From: CAZLMG01 sp964560765
GTDB taxonomy: Bacteria > Bdellovibrionota_B > Oligoflexia > Oligoflexales > CAZLMG01
Length of the DNA stretch: 64,000 bases
Assembly: GCA_964560765.1 (NCBI GenBank)
Contig: CAZLMG010000001.1
Coordinates: 1-64,000 of the forward strand
Reading direction: 5' to 3'
Below are positions 35,319-43,588 of this stretch, one piece after another (position 1 is the stretch's first letter; every line of letters begins with the position of its first letter). The notes under the pieces are model-generated. The model did no database searches. It was not told the origin of the DNA and was given only the letters and a program-made list of their open reading frames with translations. Position numbers and translations under genes: made by a program.

Positions 35319-36590
35319 TTACCGGCAGCCGTAGCTTTCCGACAGAAAAAATCCGCGAAACGCTGACTGCAGGGTCTCTCCATTGGTGAGGTAACTTTGT
35401 TCAATCGACTTCACCATGCCTTCGTCAGGCGTGATATTCGCCATCATCTGTGGAACCTGAGTTCCCAGCGCTTGCCCCAAAGTCGGTGCCTTCGCAATCA
35501 AGCTGCCCAGGCCAGCAAGTCCCAGGAACTGTTCGGGCGGCTTTCCTGGGCCGTTGGACCAACAGGAGTTGGGCTCGGCCAAAATTGCCTTCAGGTGCTC
35601 GACACTGACTCCTTGCCGCTCTTGGGCGGGTAATGCTTCGATGTCCGTCAGTTTCAGCAGCTCGCCGCGCGTCCCAAATCGGCGGAATGCAATAGACAAC
35701 GGAGCCAGATAGGGTGAGTGGCAACCAGAACAAGTGGATCCTGCCGTCGGTACGGCCGCCGTACCAAAGATCAAGCCTTCTCCGGATACACGTGTATCCG
35801 TCGCCGGTACGCAATCGGCCATGGGAATCAACGGTCCATCCCCAGCTGGGCCGTTGGTCGCAGCCAACAACTGGAAACCCTGGGCGAAATACACGGCCGC
35901 CGCTACACGGTGATAGTTGTTGTTAGGCTTAAAGAATGCTTGCGGGTTATCCGGTGTTGAAGACGCGCGCAAAACGCTGACCAAGCCCAAGAATCCACTA
36001 CGTTCGGGCGGCATGATGCACGACACAAAGCCTTCGGTATTGAAAATAGGATAGTCGTAGAGTCGCGCTGTGCGTTGCGAGCACAGAATGTCGCGCGTCT
36101 CCCAAAACCAAGACCACTTCTTGTCTTTATTGCGCAGGAAGAGAATGACCGGTTCTTGTTTTAGGTCCTCAGCAAGTGCCACCGAGGTCGGATCCTGCGG
36201 ATCATCAGGCGCGATGTTGCTGACGCGAAACAAACTGGCGATGAAGCGCGTATACCCATCGTCTGCTTGTGGCGACGATAAAACGCCATCGACGAAAGTT
36301 TCGGGATTGAAGTCTGGCGACTGGGCCAATGCCAGTTCCTCTTTGTTCGGCGGCCGACCGTACATGTCTTGGATGACATTGGTGACAAAGACGTGATTCG
36401 GCGGAACTTCCTGGCATTGACTCAGAAAGTTGACCGGCTCGGCGTCGAGTGAATTATCGGTCTTGGGCTGAGGGTGGCTGGCGGCCTTTGAAGGTTCAAC
36501 CCCACAGCCTCCGAGGACCTGCGCGACGAGGCATGCTCCCAGCAAAGTGCTGGTTCGCCAAGCCGTCTGGACGTGCTTCATATCCATCAT
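35319..36590 (-). CDS. Haem-motif lipoprotein heading the DUF1501-like gene set
   Basis: 423 residues. The signal ends 'VLGGC' (about Cys29). 'FVTNVIQDMYGRPPNKEEL' near residue 70 is like the helix-and-GRxP element of DUF4214/DUF1549-type proteins. A c-type haem motif CSGCH is near residue 285 ('AGSTCSGCHSPYL'). Other cysteines flank it. It ends 'FFLSESYGCR'. Two ATGs at 36590 and 36587 share the AGAGGAAT upstream element. It is the first of four same-strand genes ending at 31891. Electron transfer to the Tat-exported partner is a reasonable but unproven idea. Confidence 0.8.
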   Translation of the reverse strand: MMDMKHVQTAWRTSTLLGACLVAQVLGGCGVEPSKAASHPQPKTDNSLDAEPVNFLSQCQEVPPNHVFVTNVIQDMYGRPPNKEELALAQSPDFNPETFVDGVLSSPQADDGYTRFIASLFRVSNIAPDDPQDPTSVALAEDLKQEPVILFLRNKDKKWSWFWETRDILCSQRTARLYDYPIFNTEGFVSCIMPPERSGFLGLVSVLRASSTPDNPQAFFKPNNNYHRVAAAVYFAQGFQLLAATNGPAGDGPLIPMADCVPATDTRVSGEGLIFGTAAVPTAGSTCSGCHSPYLAPLSIAFRRFGTRGELLKLTDIEALPAQERQGVSVEHLKAILAEPNSCWSNGPGKPPEQFLGLAGLGSLIAKAPTLGQALGTQVPQMMANITPDEGMVKSIEQSYLTNGETLQSAFRGFFLSESYGCR

Positions 36591-36801
36591 GGTATTCCTC
36601 TAAGCGGCATCCCAAATCTGGGCCAGGTTCACAGCGCCCGAATCGCGGGCAGAAAGCCCTGTCGACCGCCGCTTGAGGAAGTTTAATGATTTCTGATTTT
36701 GACTTGTAGTTTTAGGGCGTTCCCATAAAGCCTAAAGATTGGGAATGGCCAGGCGCGGAAAGGTTTTCGCACCCCGGCAATTTGATTTGGCAAGAAACTG
36801 A

Positions 36802-37584
36802 TTAGCGGCAGAGTTTTAGCTTCTTGAGCTGCGGATAGAAGCCTTCGTGAGCCTTCAGACCTTGATGCCAGTCCTTGACCGTCATCGGTGTCAAATGGTT
36901 TGCGTCCCAAGGTAGCTCATGCTTTCGGCTTTGGTCATCGAATACCAAGATTCGACCACCGCCGATGCTAGTCACGCCGTCGACAACAACACGACGACGC
37001 TCGATACCGCGCGTCTGATACTCCTGCTTGGCCCGCATCGAATCGACCGAGCAGTTACGGTCAGCGACGATCATCGCCAAGGCTTCATACAAGGAAACAG
37101 CGTCGGCATTATCGGCGGTCCTTCGTGGCGCGTCCTCCATCAGCTGCGCCAACTCCTGGCGATCGATCGTGCTCGATACCTCGCCGGCGCCAGCAGCGCC
37201 TGGAAAGATCTTTGTTTCGTAACCGAAATAGATGATGCTGTGGAGTCCGGAGGGAGGCGCACCCAATTGCACTTCCACCTCGCCATTGCTGTAGCAAGGG
37301 CAGCGGTCGCCTGTCGGCGTCAGGGAAAGCCGATGATCGGACGTAATTTCGCCAGTGGCGTCCTTTACCACACTCGAACTGAAGAGAATTTCCTTGTTGA
37401 TATCGACGATCTCAATCACATAGCTCAAACGCACGGTCTCGCGTTTGTGGACGAATTCCAATTCGCCCTGCAGCGTCTTATTCGACGGCTTGATGCCGCG
37501 CTCTTCCGATAGGGCCGAATTCGTCGTGCGACAGCCCACCAACGCCAGCCCGGAACACAGTATCCCTAGAATGACTACTTTCAT
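36802..37584 (-). CDS. Lipoprotein of unknown function
   Basis: 260 residues from the ATG at 37584, with AAAGGG eight bases upstream; the frame is open for 67 more codons but those do not look coding. Signal ends 'ALVGC' (canonical lipobox, Cys18). The mature chain is beta-rich with 'VRLSYVIEIVDINKEI' and contains a closely spaced pair 'RCPCYSNG'. It may bind a partner or a cofactor through those cysteines, but nothing specific is visible. No operon partner is evident. No family recognised. Confidence 0.8.
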   Translation of the reverse strand: MKVVILGILCSGLALVGCRTTNSALSEERGIKPSNKTLQGELEFVHKRETVRLSYVIEIVDINKEILFSSSVVKDATGEITSDHRLSLTPTGDRCPCYSNGEVEVQLGAPPSGLHSIIYFGYETKIFPGAAGAGEVSSTIDRQELAQLMEDAPRRTADNADAVSLYEALAMIVADRNCSVDSMRAKQEYQTRGIERRRVVVDGVTSIGGGRILVFDDQSRKHELPWDANHLTPMTVKDWHQGLKAHEGFYPQLKKLKLCR

Positions 37585-37914
37585 CCAATACGCCCTTTCT
37601 CTATGGTGAACGTGACATCGCGGACACCGCTGTGCCGCAAGAATTTGACGGAAGAAGGCATGCAATCTGGTGACCGATGTGAACAGCGAGATATCGTTGT
37701 TGTGCAGGAGGAAACAGCCGTTTGCATACGCTGCACTTGCTACTGATTTCGAGAAAAGGGGCTGGATAATTAGAGTGATGCTCACATTTCAGACGTCATT
37801 TTCTGCATAAAATTCCAGGAAAGGAGATAGTTCGATACAATCTTTGGACTTTCAGGAGAAAGGCGCGAGTTTAGGCCCCAAGCGGCCGCTTGGAGCCTGA
37901 TGTTGCTGATATAC
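37585..37914. other. Gene-free stretch between lipoprotein genes
   Basis: 330 bases with no gene. It contains the inverted repeat at 37873..37898 and probably the promoter of the lipoprotein at 37584. The part between is unremarkable. Confidence 0.4.
37873..37898 (-). terminator. Long palindromic hairpin after the 37915 lipoprotein gene
   Basis: CCAAGCGG and CCGCTTGG form a perfect 16-bp palindrome (37878..37893), extended by AGGC and GCCT with one mismatch. It lies 17 bases after the stop of the minus-strand gene, as a terminator would, but has no T-tract. Confidence 0.45.
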
Positions 37915-39018
37915 TTACTCGATCGCCTCAACCGCACAGCCCGTGCTGGTCTTATTGACGGTCACTTTGTTACCGACTTCCTTGCCGTCAACCTTGCCGG
38001 AGAATTCCACCACATAAGAATTCTCAGCGGCTTTCGTCAAATCATAGGAGACGAATCCGTTCATCGGCTTGCCGTTGGCCGTGCCCGACATATCCATGTT
38101 TCCCGCAAACGCCGGACTCTCGCCGCCGGTTAGACTCAAGTTGAAGGCAACAGACATATTGGTGGTCCCATCCTCGCCACCTTCCAAAATGACCTTCGTT
38201 TTGCCACCAAGAACCACCGTCGACGTCTCTGTGTCCGCATACATTTCCTGCGCACCATTCATGACCATTTTAACTTTTTTGGTCTGGCCATTTTCCTCGC
38301 CAGACATTTCGAAGGTGAGGTCGCTCGCGAACATGGCAGCAACCGTATTCTCGCCTGCACCCGCAGCCATCTCGAAATTTGGCAAGAAAGACCCGAAAAT
38401 ATTCTCGCTGCCGCTCGACGTCGTCTTCTTGGTTGCCTTGAGGTGATAGGCGTACTTGGTGGTCGTGACTTTGGTCACCGTGTAGTAATCCGGAATCTCT
38501 TCTGTCTTTAGCTCAAAATTTTCGTCGACGTACTCTTGCGGATCAGACAGGCTGGAAAAGAAGGAGTTCACATCGTCCGAATTTTTTGCGAGCGAATTGA
38601 AAAAGTCATCACAGTCGCCGCCCACCTCTAACCCCTTGCCGAAGTTTTCCAGAGACTCGGTTTCTTCTTCCTCTTCTTCTTCATCAGTTGCCGCGCGTAC
38701 CAAATTCTTGAAGCCCATGAATCGCAAGGTGCCCAGAACCGCGGCCGAGGAATCACCGCGCGCGTTGCGGCGCGCGCCGATGGAGCCGCTCAGGCCAAGT
38801 TCCGTACGCGCCTCGCCAACGATCTCAGAGCTTACGTCAGAAATGGCGGTACCGAGGGCAGAAGCGGTGGTCGCCGTATTGGTGAAGTCGCTGGGTACTA
38901 CCTTGGTCTCCGGGGGATTGGGGTTGCCGCTGCCACCGCCGCCATCCTCTTCCGAGCCGCATTGCACAACAAATGCCGCCAGGGCCGCCAAAACGCCCGC
39001 TTTCATCCATGCTCGCAT
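37915..39018 (-). CDS. Lipoprotein of unknown function
   Basis: 367 residues from the ATG at 39018, with GGGGGA just upstream. The signal ends 'AAFVVQC' (Cys19), then an acidic and glycine-rich linker. An acidic run, 'ATDEEEEEEETESLENFG', lies in the middle and may be flexible or bind divalent metals. The C-terminal 180 residues are beta-rich and Gly/Thr-rich, with 'MFASDLTFEMSGEENGQT', 'TKVILEGGEDGTTNMS' and 'SFSGKVDG'-like strands, suggesting a beta-barrel or beta-sandwich. It is divergent from the SahR-like gene by 183 bases. No family recognised. Confidence 0.8.
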   Translation of the reverse strand: MRAWMKAGVLAALAAFVVQCGSEEDGGGGSGNPNPPETKVVPSDFTNTATTASALGTAISDVSSEIVGEARTELGLSGSIGARRNARGDSSAAVLGTLRFMGFKNLVRAATDEEEEEEETESLENFGKGLEVGGDCDDFFNSLAKNSDDVNSFFSSLSDPQEYVDENFELKTEEIPDYYTVTKVTTTKYAYHLKATKKTTSSGSENIFGSFLPNFEMAAGAGENTVAAMFASDLTFEMSGEENGQTKKVKMVMNGAQEMYADTETSTVVLGGKTKVILEGGEDGTTNMSVAFNLSLTGGESPAFAGNMDMSGTANGKPMNGFVSYDLTKAAENSYVVEFSGKVDGKEVGNKVTVNKTSTGCAVEAIE

Positions 39019-39101
39019 GAGATCCCCCGTCAAAATGATGGTTTTGGCAGAGTTTACTGCTAATTAGCTCCAGGGACAACCCGCATGAACCTACTTAAAA
39101 G

Positions 39102-39117
39102 TTTTTATATATAAAAA
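39102..39117. promoter_or_regulatory. AT-rich palindrome, candidate SahR operator
   Basis: TTTTTATATATAAAAA is a perfect 16-bp palindrome between the divergent lipoprotein and the SahR-like gene, about 84 bases before the latter's start. AAG and CTT flank it nearly symmetrically. An ArsR-type dimer would fit such a site. Confidence 0.45.
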
Positions 39118-39201
39118 AACTTAAATATAGATTGGACTTCTGCCGATGAGGTTGTTAGGTTCGGGAAATGGGGCGTCAGCCCTCTTCTAGATTAGGATGT
39201 T

Positions 39202-40194
39202 ATGGCCCAGCCTGTGACGATATCGCCGGCAGCGCCCACAGCCCGCCTCGACGAGGAGGCTTTGGCCGCCCTATGCAAAGCAGCGTCCGACCCGCTGCGT
39301 ATCGATATTATGCGCGTGCTGAGCCGCGACTCCTTCGGCGTCCAGGAACTATCCCGCATCTTTGCCATGCCTCAGCCCGGCATGAGCCACCATTTGAAGA
39401 TATTGGCTAAAGCCGGGCTGCTCACGACCAAGCGCGAGGGCAATTCCATCTTCTATCGCCGGGCCTTGGTTTCGTCATTACCGCGATTCGCCGATCTACA
39501 ACACAGCCTCTACGCAGCCATCGACTCCTGCACCCTGCCCGATGACCTAACCGCCCGCATCGACGTAGTGCATCAGGAGCGGGCGATGCAGGCACGACAA
39601 TTTTTTGAGCTGAACGCGGAAAAATTCGCCGAACAGCAGGCGCAACTCTGTGAACTCAGCCATTACCTGACGAACCTGACGGAAATGTTGTCATTGCTGC
39701 CCAAACCCGAAGCCGCCAGCGTTTTGGAGGTCGGTCCGGGGCACGGAGAACTCCTGGCTCTGGTGGCTGAGCGTTTTGCCCGCGTCGTCGCCTTGGATAG
39801 TTCCGACGAGATGCTGACCATGGCACGCTCGCGTCGGGAAACAGATCGGCCGAACATTCACTTTGTGCACAGCGACCTGACGCGTTTTTCCGCCAGTGGC
39901 GAGCAGTTCAACATCGCCATTTTGAATATGGTGCTGCATCATATGCCCTCGCCGCCCGCCGTGTTTCACGAGTTGCGGCGGGTGCTCGCTGATCCAGGCT
40001 ATCTGCTGCTGGCCGATCTCTGTCCGCACGAGCAGGAATGGGCGCAAGCATCATGCGGTGACCTGTGGCTAGGTTTCGCACCCGAGGAAGTCGACACATG
40101 GGCCAAGGATGCCGGCTTTGCCCCCATGCAGAGCCAGTACATCGGTTTGAAGAATGGGTTTCAAATACAGCTCAAGCTGTTTGAACGTTGGTGA
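39202..40194 (+). CDS. sahR: SahR-like regulator: ArsR HTH fused to a SAM-dependent methyltransferase domain
   Basis: 330 residues. The ArsR-type winged HTH (about 17-95) includes 'ASDPLRIDIMRVLSRDSFG' and 'PQPGMSHHLKILAKAGLLTT'. The C-terminal class-I methyltransferase fold has motif I 'VLEVGPGHGELLALVAERF' from about 174 and 'NIAILNMVLHHMPSP'. ArsR-methyltransferase fusions adjacent to ahcY are known as SahR, which senses S-adenosylhomocysteine and controls methionine and SAH-cycle genes. ahcY follows with a 36-base gap, consistent with that role. AGGA precedes the ATG by about five bases. Whether the methyltransferase part is catalytic or just senses SAM/SAH is not shown here. Confidence 0.85.
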   Translation: MAQPVTISPAAPTARLDEEALAALCKAASDPLRIDIMRVLSRDSFGVQELSRIFAMPQPGMSHHLKILAKAGLLTTKREGNSIFYRRALVSSLPRFADLQHSLYAAIDSCTLPDDLTARIDVVHQERAMQARQFFELNAEKFAEQQAQLCELSHYLTNLTEMLSLLPKPEAASVLEVGPGHGELLALVAERFARVVALDSSDEMLTMARSRRETDRPNIHFVHSDLTRFSASGEQFNIAILNMVLHHMPSPPAVFHELRRVLADPGYLLLADLCPHEQEWAQASCGDLWLGFAPEEVDTWAKDAGFAPMQSQYIGLKNGFQIQLKLFERW

Positions 40195-40230
40195 TGATTG
40201 GTAATTTTTTCCCGTGAAAGGAAACGCAAG

Positions 40231-41592
40231 ATGACAAAGCATGATTACAAGGTAGCAGACATGAGTTTGGCGGATTTCGGCCGCCGCGAGATCAAACTCG
40301 CCGAACGTGAAATGCCAGCCCTGATGGCCCTGCGCAAGCGCTACGGCAAAGAGCAGCCATTGAAGGGCGCGAAAATCATCGGCTGCATTCACATGACCAT
40401 TCAAACAGCCGTGCTGATTGAAACATTGGTCGACTTGGGCGCGGAAGTTCGCTGGTCGTCTTGCAATATCTTCTCGACGCAAGATCACGCAGCGGCCGCC
40501 ATCGCTGCCCGCGGAATCGCTGTCTATGCCTGGAAGGGACAGACGGTTGAAGAAGGTGATTGGTGCATCGAGCAAACGATTCTCAAAGACGGTAAGCCAT
40601 GGGATGCCAACATGCTGCTCGACGACGGCGGCGACTTGACGCAAATGGTGCACAATAAGTATCCGCAGATGCTGAACAAGATTCACGGCATCACAGAAGA
40701 GACCACCACTGGCGTGCATCGCTTGATGGACATGATGAAAAAGGGCGAACTGAAAGTGCCCGCTATCAACGTCAACGACTCCATCACCAAATCGAAGAAC
40801 GACAACAAGTACGGCTGCCGCCACAGTTTGAACGACGCCATCAAGCGCGGTACGGACATGCTGCTTTCCGGCAAGAAGGCCCTGGTTATTGGCTACGGCG
40901 ACGTGGGCAAAGGATCAGCGCAAAGCTTGCGCCAAGAAGGCATGATCGTGCGCGTGACCGAGATCGATCCGATCTGCGCCATGCAGGCATGCATGGATGG
41001 TTATGAAGTTGTGTCTCCTTACAAGAATGGCATCAATACTGGCAAAGAAGCCGATCTGAATTTATCCCTGTTGCAAAGCACGGATCTGATTGTGACCACC
41101 ACCGGCAACATCAACGTTTGCGATAAGTTCATGCTGGCGAATGTGAAGTCTGGCGCTGTGGTCTGCAACATCGGCCACTTTGATAACGAGATCGACACGC
41201 AGTTCTTGCGCGACAAGTACGAGTGGCAAGAAGTGAAGCCGCAGGTCCACAAGATTCACCGGGATGCCAAGGACGAAGAGAACTACATCATCCTCTTGTC
41301 CGAAGGCCGCTTGGTGAACCTTGGCAACGCCACTGGCCACCCATCGCGCATCATGGACGGCTCGTTCACCAACCAAGTGTTGGCGCAAATGTACCTGTAT
41401 GAGCGCCGCTGGGCCGACAAGAAGGACAAGCCCGTGTACTTGACCGTCCTGCCGAAGAAATTAGACGAAGAAGTGGCCAAGCACATGGTCGAGGGCTTTG
41501 GTGGCGTGATCACCAAGCTAACCAACGATCAGGCCAAGTACATCGGTGTCGAAGTGGAAGGGCCTTTCAAGGCTAACGACTACAAGTACTAA
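40231..41592 (+). CDS. ahcY: Adenosylhomocysteinase
   Basis: 453 residues from the ATG at 40231 (AAAGGAAA about eight bases upstream). It reversibly hydrolyses S-adenosylhomocysteine to adenosine and homocysteine with bound NAD, removing the inhibitor produced by methyltransferases. Seen: 'IHMTIQTAVLIETL', 'EVRWSSCNIFSTQDHAAAA', 'AINVNDSITKSKNDNKYGCR', the NAD-binding 'VIGYGDVGKGSAQSLR' (about 218), 'VCNIGHFDNEID' and the C-terminal 'KANDYKY'. All key segments of the family are intact. It pairs with the SahR-like regulator just upstream and functionally with mtnP further left. A strong terminator follows. Confidence 0.97.
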   Translation: MTKHDYKVADMSLADFGRREIKLAEREMPALMALRKRYGKEQPLKGAKIIGCIHMTIQTAVLIETLVDLGAEVRWSSCNIFSTQDHAAAAIAARGIAVYAWKGQTVEEGDWCIEQTILKDGKPWDANMLLDDGGDLTQMVHNKYPQMLNKIHGITEETTTGVHRLMDMMKKGELKVPAINVNDSITKSKNDNKYGCRHSLNDAIKRGTDMLLSGKKALVIGYGDVGKGSAQSLRQEGMIVRVTEIDPICAMQACMDGYEVVSPYKNGINTGKEADLNLSLLQSTDLIVTTTGNINVCDKFMLANVKSGAVVCNIGHFDNEIDTQFLRDKYEWQEVKPQVHKIHRDAKDEENYIILLSEGRLVNLGNATGHPSRIMDGSFTNQVLAQMYLYERRWADKKDKPVYLTVLPKKLDEEVAKHMVEGFGGVITKLTNDQAKYIGVEVEGPFKANDYKY

Positions 41593-41613
41593 GATTCTGG
41601 ATGTATGATGACG

Positions 41614-41648
41614 GCGCGGGCTGCGATGGTGGCCCGCGCTTGTTTATT
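41614..41648 (+). terminator. Rho-independent terminator of ahcY
   Basis: GCGCGGGC (41614..41621) and GCCCGCGC (41632..41639) make a perfect 8-bp stem with a 10-nt loop, followed by TTGTTTATTTC. It starts 22 bases after the ahcY stop. Confidence 0.8.
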
Positions 41649-42105
41649 TCGGCAATGCCTCGCACCGATTGTTAACACACCGGTTCACGTGGTTTTTGAA
41701 ATTGTAACCACAGTCAAAATTGCACTTGCCACATGTCTTGCCAAAGGCTTGCAATTGCGTCAGAACATCGGAAAAATCTGCGTCCGCATGAATCAGCAGA
41801 CCGCAACCATAAGGACATCCCGAGTAGGGGGCGCGAACACAGTCGCTATCCGCGCTGCATGATCGCAGCAGATCGATTTGTGCTTTGATGTCTTTTTGCG
41901 TCTCTACACAACTGAGCGCTGCACCTGCTCCCGTGGGCTGGGCCTCGGTTGCGGTTTCATGCGACGATTCGGCCGTCGCCTCCTGGTTGCTTTGTCCAGA
42001 AGTTGACTCTTTGGCTGGGGAACCGTTACCTGAATTGCCGTAATGCCTTGCATCACTGCAACCGATCAGCAACAGTACAAAAAGGTAAACGCTGCGTGAG
42101 CACAT
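41644..42105 (-). CDS. Cysteine-rich lipoprotein
   Basis: 153 residues from the ATG at 42105, with GGAAGG upstream; earlier in-frame ATGs only lengthen the signal. Signal ends 'LLLIGC' (canonical lipobox, Cys16). A Ser/Thr/Glu-rich linker leads to a C-terminal domain with about ten cysteines: 'SCVET', 'SCSADSDCVRAPYSGCPYGC', 'TCGKCNFDCGY' and 'RCVNNRC'. This spacing suggests a small disulfide-stabilised extracellular domain, similar in style to myxobacterial CTSDADC-type modules. No catalytic residue is visible. It ends at the ahcY terminator, convergent with it. Confidence 0.8.
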   Translation of the reverse strand: MCSRSVYLFVLLLIGCSDARHYGNSGNGSPAKESTSGQSNQEATAESSHETATEAQPTGAGAALSCVETQKDIKAQIDLLRSCSADSDCVRAPYSGCPYGCGLLIHADADFSDVLTQLQAFGKTCGKCNFDCGYNFKNHVNRCVNNRCEALPK

Positions 42106-42195
42106 AAGTCCTTCCCTCATGAAACACATCCAAAGGGAGCGCACTGGCGCTCCCGTGAACTCGTCAAAAATACTTTTGCAAAGAACGCATGAGCA

Positions 42196-43128
42196 CTACG
42201 GGGCCGTTGCGGTGCGCTTTCCGGGGCCCCAATTGAAATCAAGGAGCATCTTTCCATCGCGCAGCATATAGACGATGATGCTTCTGACGACGGCTTCATC
42301 TTCGGCGTGAACGGGGCTGTACTTGTGATTTGGCATCGAATTACCCTCAGACTTGCTAACCAAACGCATGGGTATCGATTTTGGTGGCGTATGCGAGAAG
42401 AAGATCGCTTTTTCAAAGCCCTTCGCGACAGCCATTTCACTCATGAACTCACTCGAACCTTCCAACTCACCCAAGGCTAAAACGTCGCGATCGAATTTCT
42501 TTTTGGCGGCAGCGCGCTCGATGGACTCGGCATCTCGCGCAATGGCCACGGCCTTGTCAGAGGCGACCACCTTACAATCGGCGATGCGGCCACCAGCATT
42601 TGATAGAAAGTCACCTTCGCGGTAGCGCATCTCCCTTCCAGAAATCTCTAGCGCACCGCTGTCATTGCGAGACTGAATGAATTCAAAGCCGCTTTGACCA
42701 TCTATGGACTGAAACGAATAGCATTTGTTACCGTTGGCAACGACGTCATCCCAGCAGCCTTGGGCAACGTATTGACTGATGGTAGCCCTGGTCGACACCA
42801 GAGTTGTCAGCGATTCTCTAGCATTCGGCTCAAGCCAAGGATTGCTGGATCGGATCGATATCCCACGGATGGTAAGGTGCCACATGGAGGGATTTAGGGA
42901 ATCCCTTTGGGCGAATACTTCACCCCTAAGTTTGTTTTTGTCATAGCCAGCCTCGTTATCGGCATAATTGAAGACGCGACAGGCTAGCCCTTCGATATTC
43001 TCGGCAGGAACTGCTGTCGCACTCCAACTCTTTTTGACAGATTCAGACACCGTCGATGCCTGCTGCGTTCGACAGCCTGTCATACTCACACCCACAACAA
43101 CCACAAGCATTGGCACTTTCATCAGCAT
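42196..43128 (-). CDS. Lipoprotein of unknown function
   Basis: 310 residues from the ATG at 43128 (GGAG six bases upstream); the nominal frame starts at a TTG four codons earlier. Signal ends 'VSMTGC' (Cys19). The mature chain has four cysteines in the first 190 residues and an Ala/Lys-rich helix near 220, with no recognised motif. It ends 90 bases before the cysteine-rich lipoprotein on the same strand, and the two may be a pair. No family recognised. Confidence 0.78.
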   Translation of the reverse strand: MLMKVPMLVVVVGVSMTGCRTQQASTVSESVKKSWSATAVPAENIEGLACRVFNYADNEAGYDKNKLRGEVFAQRDSLNPSMWHLTIRGISIRSSNPWLEPNARESLTTLVSTRATISQYVAQGCWDDVVANGNKCYSFQSIDGQSGFEFIQSRNDSGALEISGREMRYREGDFLSNAGGRIADCKVVASDKAVAIARDAESIERAAAKKKFDRDVLALGELEGSSEFMSEMAVAKGFEKAIFFSHTPPKSIPMRLVSKSEGNSMPNHKYSPVHAEDEAVVRSIIVYMLRDGKMLLDFNWGPGKRTATAP

Positions 43129-43588
43129 AACTTTCTCCAAAGAAGTTGTTCGTTCGCCTAACTCCCCCGCTGTTAAAAAACGAAGGCGCTGGTCAATTCT
43201 GCACGGGTTTCAAAGCAAGACTCGCGCTCAAGGAAACCAGCGCTGACTTGGGGCCATAAGCGCTTGGTTTCACTCATGACGGCTGGAAGTGTACCCCGCC
43301 GCGGCGCCGCTAGAGAGCGATTCTGCAATCTGCACTATCGATACAACCAACTAAAATCATATTGATTTTGATGGGCCAAATCGTAGCTTTCCCCTTCCAG
43401 CGTTGTCACCTGCGGCAATTCCCCGATTACACAGGTACAATGTGTGGGATCTGAAAAACATGCCTGCCATGTTGCCGCTTCTGCCAGCGCGAAGCGCAAG
43501 GCTTTACGCTAGTTGCAGCCAGTCGACAGTTGCGTATGCATGGCGGTCTTCTTGCAAAGAAGAGCCCAGTCGATAAGGAGCGAGATCA
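43129..43588. other. Gene-free region before the Fic operon
   Basis: 460 bases between divergent genes. An inverted repeat, AAAATCA (43353..43359) and TGATTTT (43363..43369) with a three-base spacer, is the clearest signal and may be an operator. No coding frame here looks real. Confidence 0.4.
43353..43369. promoter_or_regulatory. Inverted repeat, possible operator upstream of the Fic operon
   Basis: A perfect 7-3-7 inverted repeat in an AT-rich stretch, 220 bases before the lipoprotein start at 43589 and 225 bases from the divergent lipoprotein start. Which regulator would bind is unknown. Confidence 0.35.

Noticed and set aside
40195..40230. SAH riboswitch before ahcY
   Set aside because: Only 36 bases separate the two genes, too short for the aptamer, and no matching stems were seen upstream of the regulator.
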